Source of the DNA: Rhodocollybia butyracea
Lineage: Eukaryota; Basidiomycota; Agaricomycetes; Agaricales; Omphalotaceae
Length of the DNA stretch: 64,000 bases
NCBI GenBank assembly: GCA_015501585.1
Contig: JADNRY010000011.1
Span: 620,001 to 684,000 of the forward strand
Reading direction: 5' to 3'
Within the stretch, counting starts at the first letter, position 1. The number at the start of each line of letters is the position of its first letter. A model generated the notes under the pieces. That model had not been told where the DNA came from, did not search any database, and worked only from the letters and a program-made list of their open reading frames with translations. The position numbers were made by a program, and so were the translations under genes. This document shows positions 11,825-25,936 of the stretch, piece after piece.

Positions 11825-13062
11825 TCTTTATTGTACCGAGGATATCACATGTAATAATTTGTAGTCGTTCGCTTTCACTGCTTTCACTTCACCGTTGCTT
11901 ATATGTAAAGCAACCACATATATAGATACTTGGGTGTTATTGAACTATAGGTCGCTTCAAGTTCAAATAATTCAAACAACTGTATGAATAGTGGAGTATG
12001 TCAGTAACAAGGCTGCGACAACTTTCAAGCGTTACTTGTAAACCTCAAAAACTATGATAAATGGATAGACCGAAATGCTGATAGCAGTTCGGGGACAAGA
12101 TCGCCAATGACGACTGCAATACTGCAGTGATCTTAAACGTTGCTTGACGTCCTTGGTCAACAAGACGAGCTTAGGGTGCCTCAGGCCTCAGGGTCCTACC
12201 ATTCGGAGCTGCCACCAGAAAAAGAGTCTCTAGGGCGTGAAGATCTCGAACAAGAATACACAGTGATGTGAACTCCGTATATGACTTGGCGACGTGACCG
12301 CTAAACCAGTGGCAAGGTAATTCAACCCGAAATGAGCATAAGTACCATCTGCTGAGGGGGCCCCGTAGCATCGCAAAAAAGCATGTTGACACACGGGGGA
12401 CATCATCGACTCAGAAGCATGATTTATTTGAACTCATTAGAGGAAAGTAATGTTTGTACCATGTTTCAGTGGATGATTGGCAAAAGTGGTAACCTAGGTA
12501 AAACTGCGGCTATATTTCCTTCACACCTTATCCCGTCATCGATAAATCCTGAAGGTTTCGAGCAACAGTATGCTGGAACCTACTGGAAAGCACAACGGTG
12601 TCTAGGGACCGCGGTCCGTTGCGGTACATTCTCCATATGTGATTATTGCTGGGGCGAAGTAGATCTGGATTCTGGGAGTATTCTTGTGGAGGAGTTCATT
12701 AATCATCATCCACACTTGCCGAAACCTTTTTTTCAGTAAAGCTCTCGTGCAGAAAGTCCATTGCATGTAGGATAGTTACTTGTGTAAATTCGATTTTGTC
12801 AAAGTCATCCTTTCGTGCGAAGTTTAGGAAACCAAGCAAGGACCCCCACTCGCGATTTCGAAAGTTCCAAGGTCGGGCATCCGTCGATTTAGGGTAATAT
12901 ATTTTCTAAATATGAATCCTGTGTACTTTCGGAGGACGAGCATAGCGTACATCGCAGTACTCAGACTGAGATAAGATCTAACAGAATGATCTAGGCCAGG
13001 CACGTGGACGCGAATATGGGCGCTAAGCAAATTCTACTCCATAATAATGCGCCTCTGACGCT
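11825..13062. other. intergenic region with one doubtful ORF
   Basis: About 1.2 kb between TAF2 and FAB1. It holds the TAF2 3' flank, the FAB1 promoter and an uninterrupted 118-codon ORF described separately. Nothing else is recognisable. Confidence 0.45.
12383..12739 (+). CDS. doubtful 118-aa ORF
   Basis: A single uninterrupted ATG ORF in an otherwise empty interval. It contains a CGTFSICDYCWGEVD stretch with two close cysteines, but no recognisable domain, signal peptide or family. No introns are apparent, unlike every well-supported gene nearby, which argues for a chance ORF or a remnant exon. Confidence 0.15.
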   Translation: MLTHGGHHRLRSMIYLNSLEESNVCTMFQWMIGKSGNLGKTAAIFPSHLIPSSINPEGFEQQYAGTYWKAQRCLGTAVRCGTFSICDYCWGEVDLDSGSILVEEFINHHPHLPKPFFQ

Positions 13063-16000
13063 ATGGCCTCGCCTCAGGTCGCCTCTCCAGTTCCCGATTC
13101 ATTCTCTAGCCCCTTGTCTGGTTCGAGAAGTAGCACAAAGCTTGATGATGTTACGAGCCTCACGTCTTTCAATCCCTTCTCAGAAGAAGACGAAAATGAC
13201 CAGTCTTCTTATACTCTTGTTACTTCAATTTTTTCTCGCATGAAGAATTCGCTTGCTGCCCCTCTTTCTTCGGCAGTCGCTACGACCTCCAGCGCCAACG
13301 GCAGCTCTAATGCGAACGGGGCACCCACTAGTCTCAATGATCAGAAACGGCCTTCATTGCAGCCACACTCTTCACGCCAATCGTCTGTAGACCGTCCGAA
13401 TTCTCTCTCTACTGTTCCTTCAGCCCCCGCGCCGCCAGGGCTCTCGCTCGTATCTGCGCAATCCGAGGCGCCCAGTTATAACATGGAGTATGACCGCTCT
13501 CCATCGCGAACTGGCATGTTTTATTCAGAATCCGGTGAAGGTGGCATCTTCGGAACCAGCATTCCTGGATTTCCTATCCCAGACGATGCTCGGAGCATCA
13601 AGACTACCGGTAGTCTTCATAGATCAGGCTCCGTGTCGAAAGTTATCAGACGTATACGGGGTGAAGGTGTGTATAATCGCTTCTTGTAATTAACGTATTC
13701 AAGAATAAACACAGGTCTCTCGCGGGATTACTGGATGGATGATGAAAATGCAAAGGAGTGTTATGATTGTAAAAGTATGTTTACAACCTGGAGAAGGAAA
13801 CATCATTGTCGTATCTGCGGTACGCTCTATCTCCCTCATTTACATACTTTCATTTACCTTCATCTGTCAGGCCAAATATTCTGCTCGAGATGTGCTTCCA
13901 ATGTCATTAAAGGCTCTCGCTTTGGGCATGATGGCAGGGTCCGCGTATGTAACCTTTGTGTTGAAAAGTTGGCTAACGTAGACGACGACGACGACGATGA
14001 CAGAAGATCCATTATCTCCTCTGTTACGTCCTTTCCTGCTCATCAATTTGGTCTTGATTCGTTTTCTCTCGGACATCATCCCCAATCTCCGTTTGCGGCC
14101 TCGCAGCTGTTTGGACGTGACGAACCTTTCAATCTTTACTCCATCGCAGAGACAAAGAGACCCATCTCTGGCTCCGATGACAGTGGTTTTTTGTCTAGAC
14201 CGCATACACCATACTTCCAAGATCTTGGTTGGGAACCCGCTGGGGATAACCCCGCACCTTTCCGGCGGGCTTTGTCTGATGAAGAAAAGGACGTTGTCAA
14301 CTTGCCAGATCCATTCTCTGACGACTCTCCAGTTGGTCCGGGTTCCAAGACTCCTATTGATTTTCCTATTGCTTTTCCTACGGGCGAGGAAGGAACTAGC
14401 TCGATTCAATTTCCAGTTGGGTCGCCTGAAAATGACAGCCCATTCGCTACGGGACGAATCAGATCGCGCTTCAATTCTTACGCTGAATTTGAATCTGCCA
14501 CTCCTTTTATCCGCAGTCGCGTTCAAAGTCGGCTGGACAACGTGGTTACAGGCGAGCCAGGATGGCGAACTCGACGAGAGAGTACTGCGTAAGAGCCTCA
14601 TTCGAAATCATGCAGAGCAATTTACTTATATCTCCTTCTAGTTATGCACAAGAGCTTAACCTGACGTCTATGCTCCACTTGAAGATCATGTTGAGGCAGA
14701 TGCTGACTAGCGAGCAGATTCCAAATGTCAAAGAATGGGAAGACACTCTTCTGAAGCTTGCGCTTCGCATAGCTCGCGATCTCACGTTTACAGCGTTGCC
14801 TTACCGTGAGGGTGAAGATATGGACGTTCGCCGTTATGTGAAGATCAAGAAGATCCCTGGAGGCGCCCCTCATGATTCAGAGTATGTTGACGGGGCGGTC
14901 ATCACCAAAAACGTTACTCATAAAAACATGTCGAAATCACAACGCAACCCACGCGTTATGCTGGTGACTTTCCCTTTAGAGTTCTCCCGTGTTGAGGGTC
15001 AATACATGCATTTCGGACAAATTGTACGACAGGAAAAAGAGTACCTCGGCAATCTGGTTGCTCGTATAGCTGCGTTGAGACCTCATGTCATCTTGGTGGA
15101 AAAGTCAGTGTCGAGAATCGCCCTCGAGTCCTTACTCAAACACAATATCGCTGTGGCGCGTACGGTTAGACCATCAGCGATTCAGCTCATTGCAAGGATG
15201 ACTCAATCCGACATCTTTTCGTCTATGGATAAATTGGCGCTGGAGCCACGTCTCGGTCATTGTGCCCGGTTTCGAGTTCAAACTTTTGATCATCCTCTCA
15301 TTCCTGGCCGTAGAAAAACGTTTATGAGATTCGAGGGGTGCAGTCGAGATATGGGATGTACAATCATTCTTCGGGGAGGCGACATATCTACTCTGCGGAA
15401 GATCAAGAAGGTAACGCGGTTCTTGACCTTTATTGTGCGCAACTTGAAGTTGGAGACCCATCTGTGGAAGGACTCGGTCATAACTTTACCCGCGTTCAAT
15501 GCGGACGCTACCCCGTCGGGAATCGGGCGAAATAATATTTCTGCTACTTTATCCAGTACGGCATTATCCGTCTATCCGTCCTCCCTCTCTACACCACGCC
15601 TCAACACTCCTACTGTTGAGGACAACCATATTCAACCTCCACCTTTAACTGCATCTGATGTCAGTGAATGCGATCTTCCAGACGAAGAAGCTGAGAGCTT
15701 GAAGCTTTCACGGAGAATAGACCAATCTTTAGAGCCTTATCTTAAAACCTTTATATCTGTCTCGGCAACGCTCCGCTTTCCTCCCCCTTATCCCATCCTT
15801 CGTATGAAAGAACTTGATATAGAACTCAGTGAAGCGAAACGAGGATGGGAAGATGAGATCATCAGACGGGAAGAGCATTTGCACTCGGCAAAACCTTTGC
15901 ATAGTCGAGATACTACCATCACTACGTTTTCTCGACCGGAAATCAACTCTCCAGAAATGGAGGAGGTGAACCATGATGATCTCCACGCACAGATCGAGGC

Positions 16001-19000
16001 TCTTCCTACTCTTGATTTAGGACCGAGTTCTCCATTATCGACTGTTGTTTCTCCCTCGAGAACGGACGATACAATGAGCTACTTTTCTGACAGCAATTTC
16101 AGCTCTGGTACCTCTCAAGTTCCCAACAGCGCTTCTACTATCACCAGTCCTAAGCCGCAGGAAATTCAAGAATCTATGAAGACTGCTGATGATATTGCTG
16201 CTGAAAGTCGATATGGCCTGGCCAAGTGGAAGCACGAGGAGTTCCGTCGCATATGGGAATGGTATCTCCGGAAGAATTCTGACGACTTCATTGTGGAAAA
16301 GTATCAGTGCATCAGCTTTTTGCAGTACACTATTCCTATCACTGAAGTTGGGTTGCAGCAAGCCTGTTTCGCTCCTCGATTACACTACATCACTTTCTAT
16401 GGTGAAAATGATTGTACGCTCGGACAGTACATCGAGAAATCAGTTACCGACACTCTTGTCCAGTTTCTGGATCCCAAAGCTGTTTGCACTGGTAAAGCAT
16501 GTGATCAGCCATTAGCTCGTCACTGTCAGGTTTATGTTCACAACCAGACGAGGCTTTTCGTTGCGGTAGAACAATGGGATGGTCAAATTATCGGTCGGTC
16601 GCTGTATCAGCCAGCACCCGACTTGATTACGACTTGGAGTGCTTGTCGCGTATGCGGCTCTGCTACTCCCTTCATTCCTGTTTCAGAGGAAATGCAGCGG
16701 TATTCATTCGCAAAGTTTCTGGAGCTTCACTTCTATCCCTCGGATGTCAAGCTTGTACAAGGCGCTGGTTGCCTGCATAATATTTACCAACATCATATTC
16801 GATACTTTGCGTCTAAAGGCATGACTGTGCGGTTCCAGGCTGACCCGGTTACATTGCATGAGGCTGTATACCCCCCATTCCGCATACGAGTTCGCCCCGA
16901 GACCCAGCTGGAACTGAAGAACGGTGATTACCAGAAGCTGCACAGCCACAATATCCAGTGGTACAGTGGTCTCATTGATGACCTGAAGTTGATCAGCATT
17001 GATGCTGCTACCGGAGATGAAGAAAGCGACGCAGCTTTGCTGGTCGATGTCAATCAGTTGATTGCACGGGCTGAAGCTGAACGGAATGATGTCGCAAAGT
17101 TGATTAATAGCATTTACAAGGATACGGCGCCTGCAGATACTCTTGCTCTCAATCAAGTGCGCTCGTACCAACAGGATAAGATTGTAGCCTGGCAGCAGGA
17201 CTTTGATCGACTCCCCAAACCAAAGCCACCACTGACAAACGACAGGAACAGTAAACGCATCTCCACATTTGGTTCTGTTCGAGCGATGTGGCCTCGGCGG
17301 TACGAGCTTTCTAACGCTTTTGACAACCCTCACTTGCCTTCTTCTAGCGTCTCAGAGGCTGAAGAAGGGTCGTCGAATATGCGGCGGCCAACCGGTGACT
17401 CATTCACATCCTCCGCATCAGAAGCCTCAGAACCAGAGCCTGACACAATCCCTTCCCCTATCCCAGAAGCTTCGACTAGTGACTCAGAAGTAAAATCTGA
17501 AATAAATACAGAAGGCCAGAAGAAGGCCAGCGCCGACGACCAGGAAATAGTCAAATCCGATCCGGACTCAGATTCTACTATTGAGGCGGCCCGCGACCAG
17601 ATTACTTCTCCAGAAGTGCCATGGTCCCCTGCAATAATAGTATGTGATCCTCTTTTTTTTAGTTCAGAAAGATGATCGTCTTACCATTATTTCAGGAAGG
17701 GGCTAGTCAGCGAGTATCCAGGCTACCGCGTCGTTCGGGTAATCAAACAAACGTAAGCGTCTCAGAACTAGTCAAGAAATATCAAGAGTTTTTGCCTGCG
17801 CAAGGTGTGCATGACTTGACAAAAACTGCATTCGCCCCTCGTATTCTCGTATCGGAAAGTGACCAAGAATACAACAGCCCTCTTCAACATCGCACAACCA
17901 CACGAAGCAGAAGTAGGCATCGTATACCCCGGACTGGGTCTATATCCGATTTTGAGCAAGGATACGCCGCTAACATTGCTCCTCGGTACCTCACTCGGTC
18001 TCGAAGGTCCCTCGGCCAAACTGTGTATGGTAGCCGTATTCCGGGACCTGCAGGGGCTCCAGAGTCTCGTGAATCCTCACGGAGACCATCTCCTGAAAAA
18101 CGTCATGGAAAGAGCAAGGAGCCTAAATCTAGTCGTCAGTCTCCCCCTCCTCCTAGCAGTAGACTTGGTGGGACTACGCCTTCCAATGTCAAAGGCAAAG
18201 GTCGGATACCCTCTCGTTCCAAAGGAGACAAAACACCTGCTAGGCATTCTTCGACTGGTGGAAAGTCGACATTTCGCCGCCCAGCAGGAACGCCTGGTAG
18301 CAAAGTGTCAAATATGACGAGGCATTTTGAGCGAATGGGTCGCGATGCCGAGCGATCTAAGAGCCGATACAATGTTATTCGTACGGGAAGACGCGCTCGT
18401 CCCGTTGCTTCAGCTCGGGCCAAAGTGGAAGTCCTAGAAAGCGTTCAAATTGCTATCAAGGATGATGACGAAAGTTCGATCTCTGATTCGTCGAGTGAGG
18501 CAGACGATGAAGGAGAAGACCACGATGAAGGCAAAACAGTGGCGGAGCTTGTGGAGCAAACTGAATCGCCTGTGTCGGAGGAGACCTCCCAAGAAGCTAC
18601 ACTTAACACTACTCCCCCAGGGGCTGAATCACCCGGGGTTTTACCTTCCACTCTTGCTCCTCCGGAATCCACCCCGCTTCCTTCGTCGGGTATATCTGTA
18701 CCTCCTTCTCCTTTTCTAAGGACGGAACATAGTGTATCAGCGACTCCTCCCCATTCTGATGTCGAGGCACCCATCGAGCGTAACTCCATTCTGAAAGCAA
18801 TCTCCGGATTCTGGCTTCAACCACCTCCGATGACACGCAGCGCTTTAGATAATGACGATTTGATGGGTGATCCCGAACACATCTTCCGAGACTCTTCTAT
18901 GGTAGTTCGAACGGATGAGCCTACTTCCATCATAGCTCTTGCATTGAAGTACGTGCATAACTGCTTGAACTGAATTGCTTAGTCTTGTCCCTTTTGAATA

Positions 19001-20535
19001 GCTCACCTCAGTACCGGGAAATGGTTGCCAAATCTCGAGCCGAGAAGCGGACCGCTCGTGAAGTACGGCTAACAGAATCTGGAGGGGAGGCTTTCATGCC
19101 CGATGATCGCTCGGTCGCGGATTCCGTGTCAACTTGGGGTGTTGTCAATATGGACAATACTGAGTCCGCGGATCCTACCGAAGACCTTAAAGTACTTTCC
19201 TCGAAACTTCCTTGGGCTATCAGTGAGTGTTCTTCCATGGTCGAACCTGTAATCAGAGGCTCAGTCATAAACAGCGTTTGAAAGTGGCGGATTGACTATT
19301 AGCTGTACTGTTCTATATCCTGAACAGTTTGATGCTTTGAGACGAACATATGGATGTGAGAAGAGTATGGTTGAATCTCTTGCTAGATGTATCAAGTGGA
19401 ATGCCACCGGTGGCAAGTCTGGTTCTGCATTTTTGAAAACCAAAGGTGTGTCCAGCGACAATGTTCTGAAGATGAACTAAGCGTTTTTTTAGATGATCGC
19501 TTCATAGCCAAAGAGTTATCCAGACCTGAGCTGCAAACAATGGAAACATTCGCTCCTGCTTATTTCGATTATATGTCCTCTGCGATCTCTGCAAACGTCA
19601 GTAGTTGTTCGAATAACCACCTTCATTATAATTGACTGTTCACTCCAAAGCGGCCGACACTCTTGGCTAAAGTCTTTGGTTGTTATAAACTGACTTTCAA
19701 AAAGACTGGTAGCACTGACAAGAGCCAAGGAAGATCCAAGTCAACGCAGATGAATTTGCTGGTCATGGAGAATCTTTTCTATGACCGTCGATTCTCAAAG
19801 GTATGTTTCCTGACCTTGGATTTCTTGTCTTGTATGCAACGCTCATCGCTTATGTAGATCTACGACTTGAAGGGCTCAACCCGCAATCGACACGTTCAGT
19901 CTACTGGGAGGGAGAACGAAGTCTTGCTGGATGAGAATCTTGTTCAGTGTACGTGGAACCTGAAATTCTGGCTTTTTTCTATTTACGAGAGTTGCACTAG
20001 CTGCTCACCTTGCACCATTCTACCTTCGAGAACATTCAAAACGTATCCTACGCGGAGCTTTATACAACGACAGCAAGTTTCTGGCAGACATTAATGTCAT
20101 GGATTACTCTCTTGTTTGCGGTGTAAGTCATGTAGTAGTTTCCGCCGACGATGCTGACTTTCGTGCAGGTTGATAGTCAAAACAACGAGCTCGTAGTTGG
20201 CATAGTTGGTATGCTATACCATGACGAGTTCAATTTCTAGCTCATTTTCTATAGATTACATTCGGACGTACACCTGGGACAAAAAGTTAGAAAGCTGGGT
20301 CAAGGAAGCTGCGTTTTTAGGAGGAGGGAGAGGAGAACCCACTATTATAACGCCAAAGCAGTATCGACAACGATTCATGAGTGCAATGGAACGATATTTC
20401 CCCGTGGTACGTCGATCCACCTATCTTCACGAAAACTAAATAATGAGCTTTTCATAGATTCCCGATCGTTGGATGAAGCAGAAAGACACACCCGAAGATG
20501 ATTCGAATTTAACGGAGTTATGGCCTGATTGGTAG
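13063..20535 (+). CDS. FAB1: FAB1, phosphatidylinositol 3-phosphate 5-kinase
   Basis: Fab1/PIKfyve phosphorylates PI3P to PI(3,5)P2 on vacuole/endosome membranes. Domains in order: a disordered Ser-rich N-terminus; a FYVE zinc finger (13735-13975: [24 protein letters not shown], then an intron, then FCSRCASN and RVCNLC); a TCP-1/chaperonin-like domain (about 14650-15500, ending GCTIILRGG); a Cys-rich central region (about 16240-16900); and the C-terminal PIP-kinase domain (about 19000-20535). Kinase hallmarks are FIAKEL (ATP lysine), [21 protein letters not shown] and [13 protein letters not shown]. The stop is TAG 20533-20535 after ELWPDW. The long central exon ends at an intron around 17640-17695. 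Several kinase-domain introns are 45-60 bp. The acidic run DDDDDDD after FYVE comes from a GAC repeat. Confidence 0.95.
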
Positions 20536-20828
20536 TGTTGTTACTCTTTGATACTTGTATTTTTTCTCGTAACTTATTGTACTTGTATCTTCCCCTTCCC
20601 GCATTTAAACCTCGTTATATACCTATCAAATAATGGAATACCTGTTTGTTTACAAGTTTACAACTTGTCTGTCCTTGGAGACTACTTTTTAAGGCTATGG
20701 ACCCCTATATCGCTTGTGAGGACGCTTTGACATCGCCGAGTCCGTCAACGTGTAGACACGTGCATGCCACTGATCATAGTACATACTTGCCTCTCATTGA
20801 CTTGAGAGCGCGTCTTTGCGCCATCGCC

Positions 20829-23800
20829 ATGTCCTTCAGAACTATACTCTATGCATACATTATTGGCGGATTCACCCTTATTCCTCTCCTTCTCTGCGCT
20901 CTGGTTGGCTACGCCATATACACATCGGAGCCAGTTGCCGAGGGTGCCAAGGAAAATGTGGTGACGGTGGGCGAAGAAACGGAAATGGATGTACTAGATG
21001 TACAAGACACTCCAAAGACCAGAAAAAGCTGGCTCACCGTCAGGCGAACATTCGAGGAATCGACATTTGACGGCGGCTACGTTACGCTTGTGCGCTCATT
21101 CCTCGATGCACGGTCTAAAGACCCAAAGCGTTCGCGGCCGAAGGATATGTGGTACGTTGTGCTTAAAGGACAAATTCTTTATTTGTACGAGGATGAGGCG
21201 ATGACCGAGTGTGAAGCGGCAATCCAGCTCGGAAGCCATGACGTCGTTGTATATCCAGAGGGTCTATTGGATGGCGAGCTATTTACGAAGAGAAACGCGA
21301 TATGTTTGAAGCCAAAGCAAAATGTAGTTGCTATGCCGAGCTTGACGAAGGAAATGAAACTGAATGACGGCGAGGAGGAAAAACTAAAAGAAGGGGAGAG
21401 GAAGGTGGCGCAGGTACAGGCTGCAGCTAGGGAGCAAGCTTTGAGTTCGCAGACTCCATGGTTTGTCTTTGTACGCTCGACGGTGGAAATGGAGGAGTGG
21501 TACTTTGCATTAGTGCATGCGTCTCAACATCCGGCACAAACACACACTTTGGATTCTCTCCAGGACGTCTTCCTTCCATCAGACATGAATCTGCTTGTTT
21601 CCACCTTGGATGAGCAGCCTGACATTATTCCCATGCGTTGGTTCAATGCCCTATTTGGGAGAATCTTCTATAGTTTTTATAGGACGGAACATCTCGAGTC
21701 ATTCATTATTGGACGTCTTATGAAGAAATTATCCAAAGTCAAACGCCCTACATTCCTCAACGACATTCTTGTTACCGAGGTTTCCGTCGGAAATCGTACC
21801 CCTGTATTTAGCAAACCCATGCTTAAGGAGTTGACGAAGGAGGGTGATGCTTCCATAGAAGTGCATCTTGCGTTCAAGGGGGAAATACGTATCACCGTTC
21901 AAGCTACAGCCACGATAAATCTCGGTGCACGTTTCAAGCCATATACTGTCAAGCTCGTCCTAGCTGCTGTCCTCAGAGAATTGGAGGGTAATCTACTAAT
22001 AAAAGTCAAACGTCCGCCGAGCAATCGGATTTGGTATGCGTTTACGCAGATGCCCAGGATGGTGCTGAATGTAGAGCCCGTCGTCAGCGATCGTCAAATT
22101 ACCTGGAGTATGATTTTGTCTACAATAGAGTCCTCGCTGAAAACGATCGTGAGTGTTTTCTGTCCTTATATCACAGCATCCTAATCACCAGTGGTAATCC
22201 AGATCCAAGAGTCGATTGTGATGCCCAATATGGATGATATCGCTTTCTTTGAAACTGTTAACAGAGGGGGCACGAACAGAGGGGGTATATGGGCAGACAC
22301 AGCTCGAAAGCGTGGTAATGTTCAGGTTCAGGTTCAGGAGGAGTCAGTATCATCAGATCTAGGACTCGCACAAGAGTCCTTATCCGATGCTCCAGTTAGC
22401 TCTCCAGATCCAGCTTTCCAGCCCATACAGAAATCTGTCCAAGGCACTTCCTCGTCTACTCTTGAACCTCCGCCATCAGCTCCTTCAATAAACATGCCCG
22501 AGGATTCTTCCTCCCCTCCGTCAAATAGACGTAAAACCTGGTTCTCGACTGTTCGTGCTACGGATACGAGCGCACTTCCAGGCGATTTCTCAGATGATAA
22601 CGTAGAGCTTGAGTCTCGGGGTAGAACCTGGGATGTCGATACACAAAAATCTCCGACTCTCCGATCGCAGTCGACGCCAAAATCGGGAACATTGGACAAG
22701 AATGCCGACGATGATGAGAACATATTGTCATCTCTCGTTCCGCCGTTGAAACAACGCTCCGCTTCACAGAGTTCGTCAATTCGAGAGAGCGAGCCTGCTG
22801 TTTCGGATAGCTCTCGTACCAACGATAAATCCTCTCCTGCGGTTCCTGCGCCCGCTAATAATACCCCGCCTAGCCCTACCAACTTCCTGACGACTCTCAA
22901 GAGCCGTGCAGGCGACAAACAAGCGCTGAGTAATTCTGCAAAGGAGGCGATGCGAAAGTGGGGAATGAAATGGGGTAATATGAACAAGGATTCGTCCTCG
23001 AGCTCTTCACAGTCGCATAACGAGGATATACCCGATCATGACACAGTAGGAGAGGGGTCGGGACTTGTTCATTCTCGCTCTCGGACGATGAGTGCGATGA
23101 ATGGGTTGCCTGGGTCTCAGAAGTCGCGCGCAAGCTATGCAGAGGTCCGAGCAGCAGTTGCAGAGCGAAAAGAGCGGTCGGAGCATGAACCTTCACCATC
23201 TGGGAATCCTTCCTCTGCTCCCTCGGCCCCAATCGCCATTCCCTCGCATGTCCGTACTAATTCCCAGAGTGGTGCATCTCCTTCGCCTTATATGAATGGC
23301 TCACTCTCCACTTCAAGTGGCCACTCAGCTTCGGCTTCCTCGTATCCAAATCAGCCTATCCCGGAAGTGAATGACGGGGAGGTGCATTCACAGAGTCAGC
23401 GTATGACAGTGTCTGTATCTGAGTCGAGCTCTTCGTCTTCGTCTTCAACCAAGTCCTTTGGGGCTTCCGATGGGACGAAGCTCTCTAAACGCTCTCACAC
23501 GACACCAGATCTTCCAGTCGAAGAAGCAGCACCATTGCACTCACCGATTCATGTACAGCCACAGTCCAAGACAATGTCCATACCCGGCATACACGCTAGT
23601 CATCGCGGGGATGTCATGTCCATGGGTTATGTTGCGCCTCAAGAAGACAAGGAGAAGGAGAAGCAGCGTAATAGGACTTCATCGCAGGGCTCTTCAGCGT
23701 TATCAAACCTGGGGTCATTAGGTACTACATCTATGGGATCATTGTCTAGGAATCCCAAGATTCAAAGTATGTATCGGTTGTGGAAGCAGGCATCATCAAA

Positions 23801-24455
23801 GGAGGACCAAGACGGTAGTTTTCAGTCTAGTAATGAGGAAGATCCTCGACATGCTACAGTTTCCTCTACTACACTGAGCCCACCACCACCCCAAGATACG
23901 AGTCCCGCTTTACCAGCTTCGATGTCCTCATTATCTAAACGCGCACCTCCGCCACCACTACCTCCTCGACCTAGCCCAGTGACCATAACGCCCTCCTCCT
24001 CTCGTCTCCCACCGCCACTACCGCCTCGAACACCTTCTAGTGCTAGCCGTGCAAGCACCAGTGGTAGTCCTACTTCATCCGTTGTACACCAATCTCCCAA
24101 TCTATCCGTTCAAAATGTGATGCCCTCACCGCCAGTACTGTCTTCCGCTCAGGATGTACTAAAAGAGATTGCCACCAAGGACGACCATACTCGGAAACGG
24201 GCTTCTCTTTCGCTACCTTCCGTCTCAGGGTCGCCACCATCTCCGACCACTGGGAGGCGTACAAGCACCGCAGCTAGTGCAAGACCCCCTTCACCGACAC
24301 AGGTGCCTCCGTTTTCTCTGAACGATCCAGCGGCAGCAGCACGAGAAGACACAAGCACGGAAGAAGCTCTTGGTAGTTCGAAGTCTGAAATTGACGCTAC
24401 GCGTGCTTGGGGTTTAGACGACGATGGCCTGGTGGAGACTGAGGTGATGGCCTAG
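20829..24455 (+). CDS. NVJ2: ER membrane PH-SMP lipid-transfer protein (Nvj2/TEX2 type)
   Basis: SMP-domain proteins move lipids at organelle contact sites; yeast Nvj2 sits at nucleus-vacuole junctions. Exons 20829-22148 and 22203-24455 (54-bp intron) give about 1190 aa. Residues 8-33 form a transmembrane segment ([20 protein letters not shown]), placing it near the N-terminus as in Nvj2. A split PH-like domain follows ([17 protein letters not shown] and [20 protein letters not shown]). The SMP domain runs about residues 260-460 ([44 protein letters not shown]). The last two thirds are disordered, Ser/Pro-rich, with polyproline runs (PPPPLPPRP). An upstream in-frame ATG at 20697 would add 44 residues; 20829 is preferred because it puts the TM at the very N-terminus. 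It follows FAB1 by 293 bp on the same strand. Confidence 0.9.
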
Positions 24456-24635
24456 TCTAGTTTTCTTTTCTCATGTTGTAATTGATTGCTGTAATATTTT
24501 ACCATGGATTACTAGCGTTTTCATTATTATGGTCACTATTACTTAGTACTTACCTTATCCTCATTTATGTATTTCACGACGCACACATACAGATGATGTC
24601 ATGGTGACTTCGGGCTATATTGGATACATACAGCC

Positions 24636-25585
24636 TCAACAATACTCGGTGGTAGGAAGTAAAGTTTGGAAAGTTGATGTCCGACGCCGTGAACCCCGCC
24701 TTCGGGAAATCGGCCGCGAGAACATTTCCTTCACCATCTGTTCGTCCAATCTGGGCAGAATCGCTTGCCAGTGACCATTCCTCCACGTCCAGTCAAGCGT
24801 TGGATTCATGTATATTGAAGGTGCATTGCTAGCCATTGGAGGGAAAGCATGGTTGATTTTTGGATGGCAAGGAATGGTTAACTGCGATCCGAATGCAGAA
24901 TCCTGTATTGGGGCGAGGGCGGATGTCTCCCGGGCCTGAGACTCACAAGGTGTAATAATAATTGTTGGTATAGAGGCATGGGATCCAGGTATTACAACCG
25001 GTGTTTTCTGAGGCGGTTCCAAAAGGGGGTCAGTACTACTTTTAGCTTGGAGCAAGAGGTTACTCACGGGGTGATATTGTTGTCTATGAGGTGGGCGTTC
25101 TAGGTAGGGAAAAATAGACTGAGAATCAGGCCCAAGATTCATTATACAAGAATCGGTGTCCTGTGCCACAGGGTAAGTATTATGATATTTAGGACGAAAT
25201 TCTTCACCGACATCATAGTCATATGGATCATCTTCATCAGAAGATTCGAGCGAAAGAAGCAGCTGCGCTATCCGTTCTACATCTTCACTCAGAGTCAAGA
25301 TATTTTGTAAATTGTGGTACACAGGGGCGATGGTCCGTCTACATTGATCTGCATAGCGTAGCCACGGAACAAGAAAATCATGAACAGGAAGAAGCAGGAC
25401 ATCTAAGTCAATGATCTGTTGAAAAATTAGTGATGCTTTCATGAGAGAGGGTAGTTCAGAATACGTACCACTTCTTCCGAATCCCCTTCCACTGAAACCG
25501 AGTCCTGCAAGCGACGCGTGGAGCTACTTCGCGTGAACGTGAGCCCCAGCGCGTGAGCAGTTCCTTTGGATATTCGAGCCAACAT
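24636..25585 (-). CDS. unrecognised 298-aa protein
   Basis: Exon 1 25469-25585 (39 codons, MLARISKGTAHALG...) and exon 2 24636-25415, separated by a 53-bp intron (gtacgt...caacag) that keeps the frame. The N-terminus looks amphipathic and basic and could be a mitochondrial presequence, although it is short. The helical part IIDLDVLLLPVHDFLVPWLRY is followed by an acidic stretch (SSDEDDPYDYDVGEEF), a long low-complexity middle, and a conserved-looking C-terminus with LDWTWRNGHWQAILP and a basic tail (SRRRGSRRR). I do not recognise a family. It is divergent from the DUF6535 gene, 351 bp apart, and convergent with the SMP gene. Confidence 0.7.
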
Positions 25586-25936
25586 GTTTGGAAGAGAAGT
25601 GTGGTGTAACGGGATTGTGGCGGGATAGGGAAGAGTTGCTAAAATATTTACTTTGACTATAACGGGTCCGGATGTCAAGAAAGCCGGTAGTATGTCACAG
25701 GCTTGGTATAATCCCGCATATCATATCACAATCACTTCACATCCCGCGTCCATGGAAGCAATCGATGAGGTTGCAAAACATAGAACAAAACATGGCTGGT
25801 TTGGAAGAACGCTCACATCGTTGTAGCTTGTGAAGTTTGAACGGTCGTACGGTTGAACATCTGACCTAATCACCGCAACCTGGGAAATTATATTTGATCC
25901 CGATTGAGTGGCGCCCGTGTCAAAGCAGCCACTACC

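Noticed and set aside
22320..22340. ggttcaggttcagg direct repeat
   Set aside because: It is a short codon repeat inside the coding sequence (VQVQ) of the SMP gene.
22334..24358. Long minus-strand ORFs opposite the SMP gene
   Set aside because: They are antisense shadows of a Ser/Pro-rich exon whose codon composition suppresses stops on the other strand.
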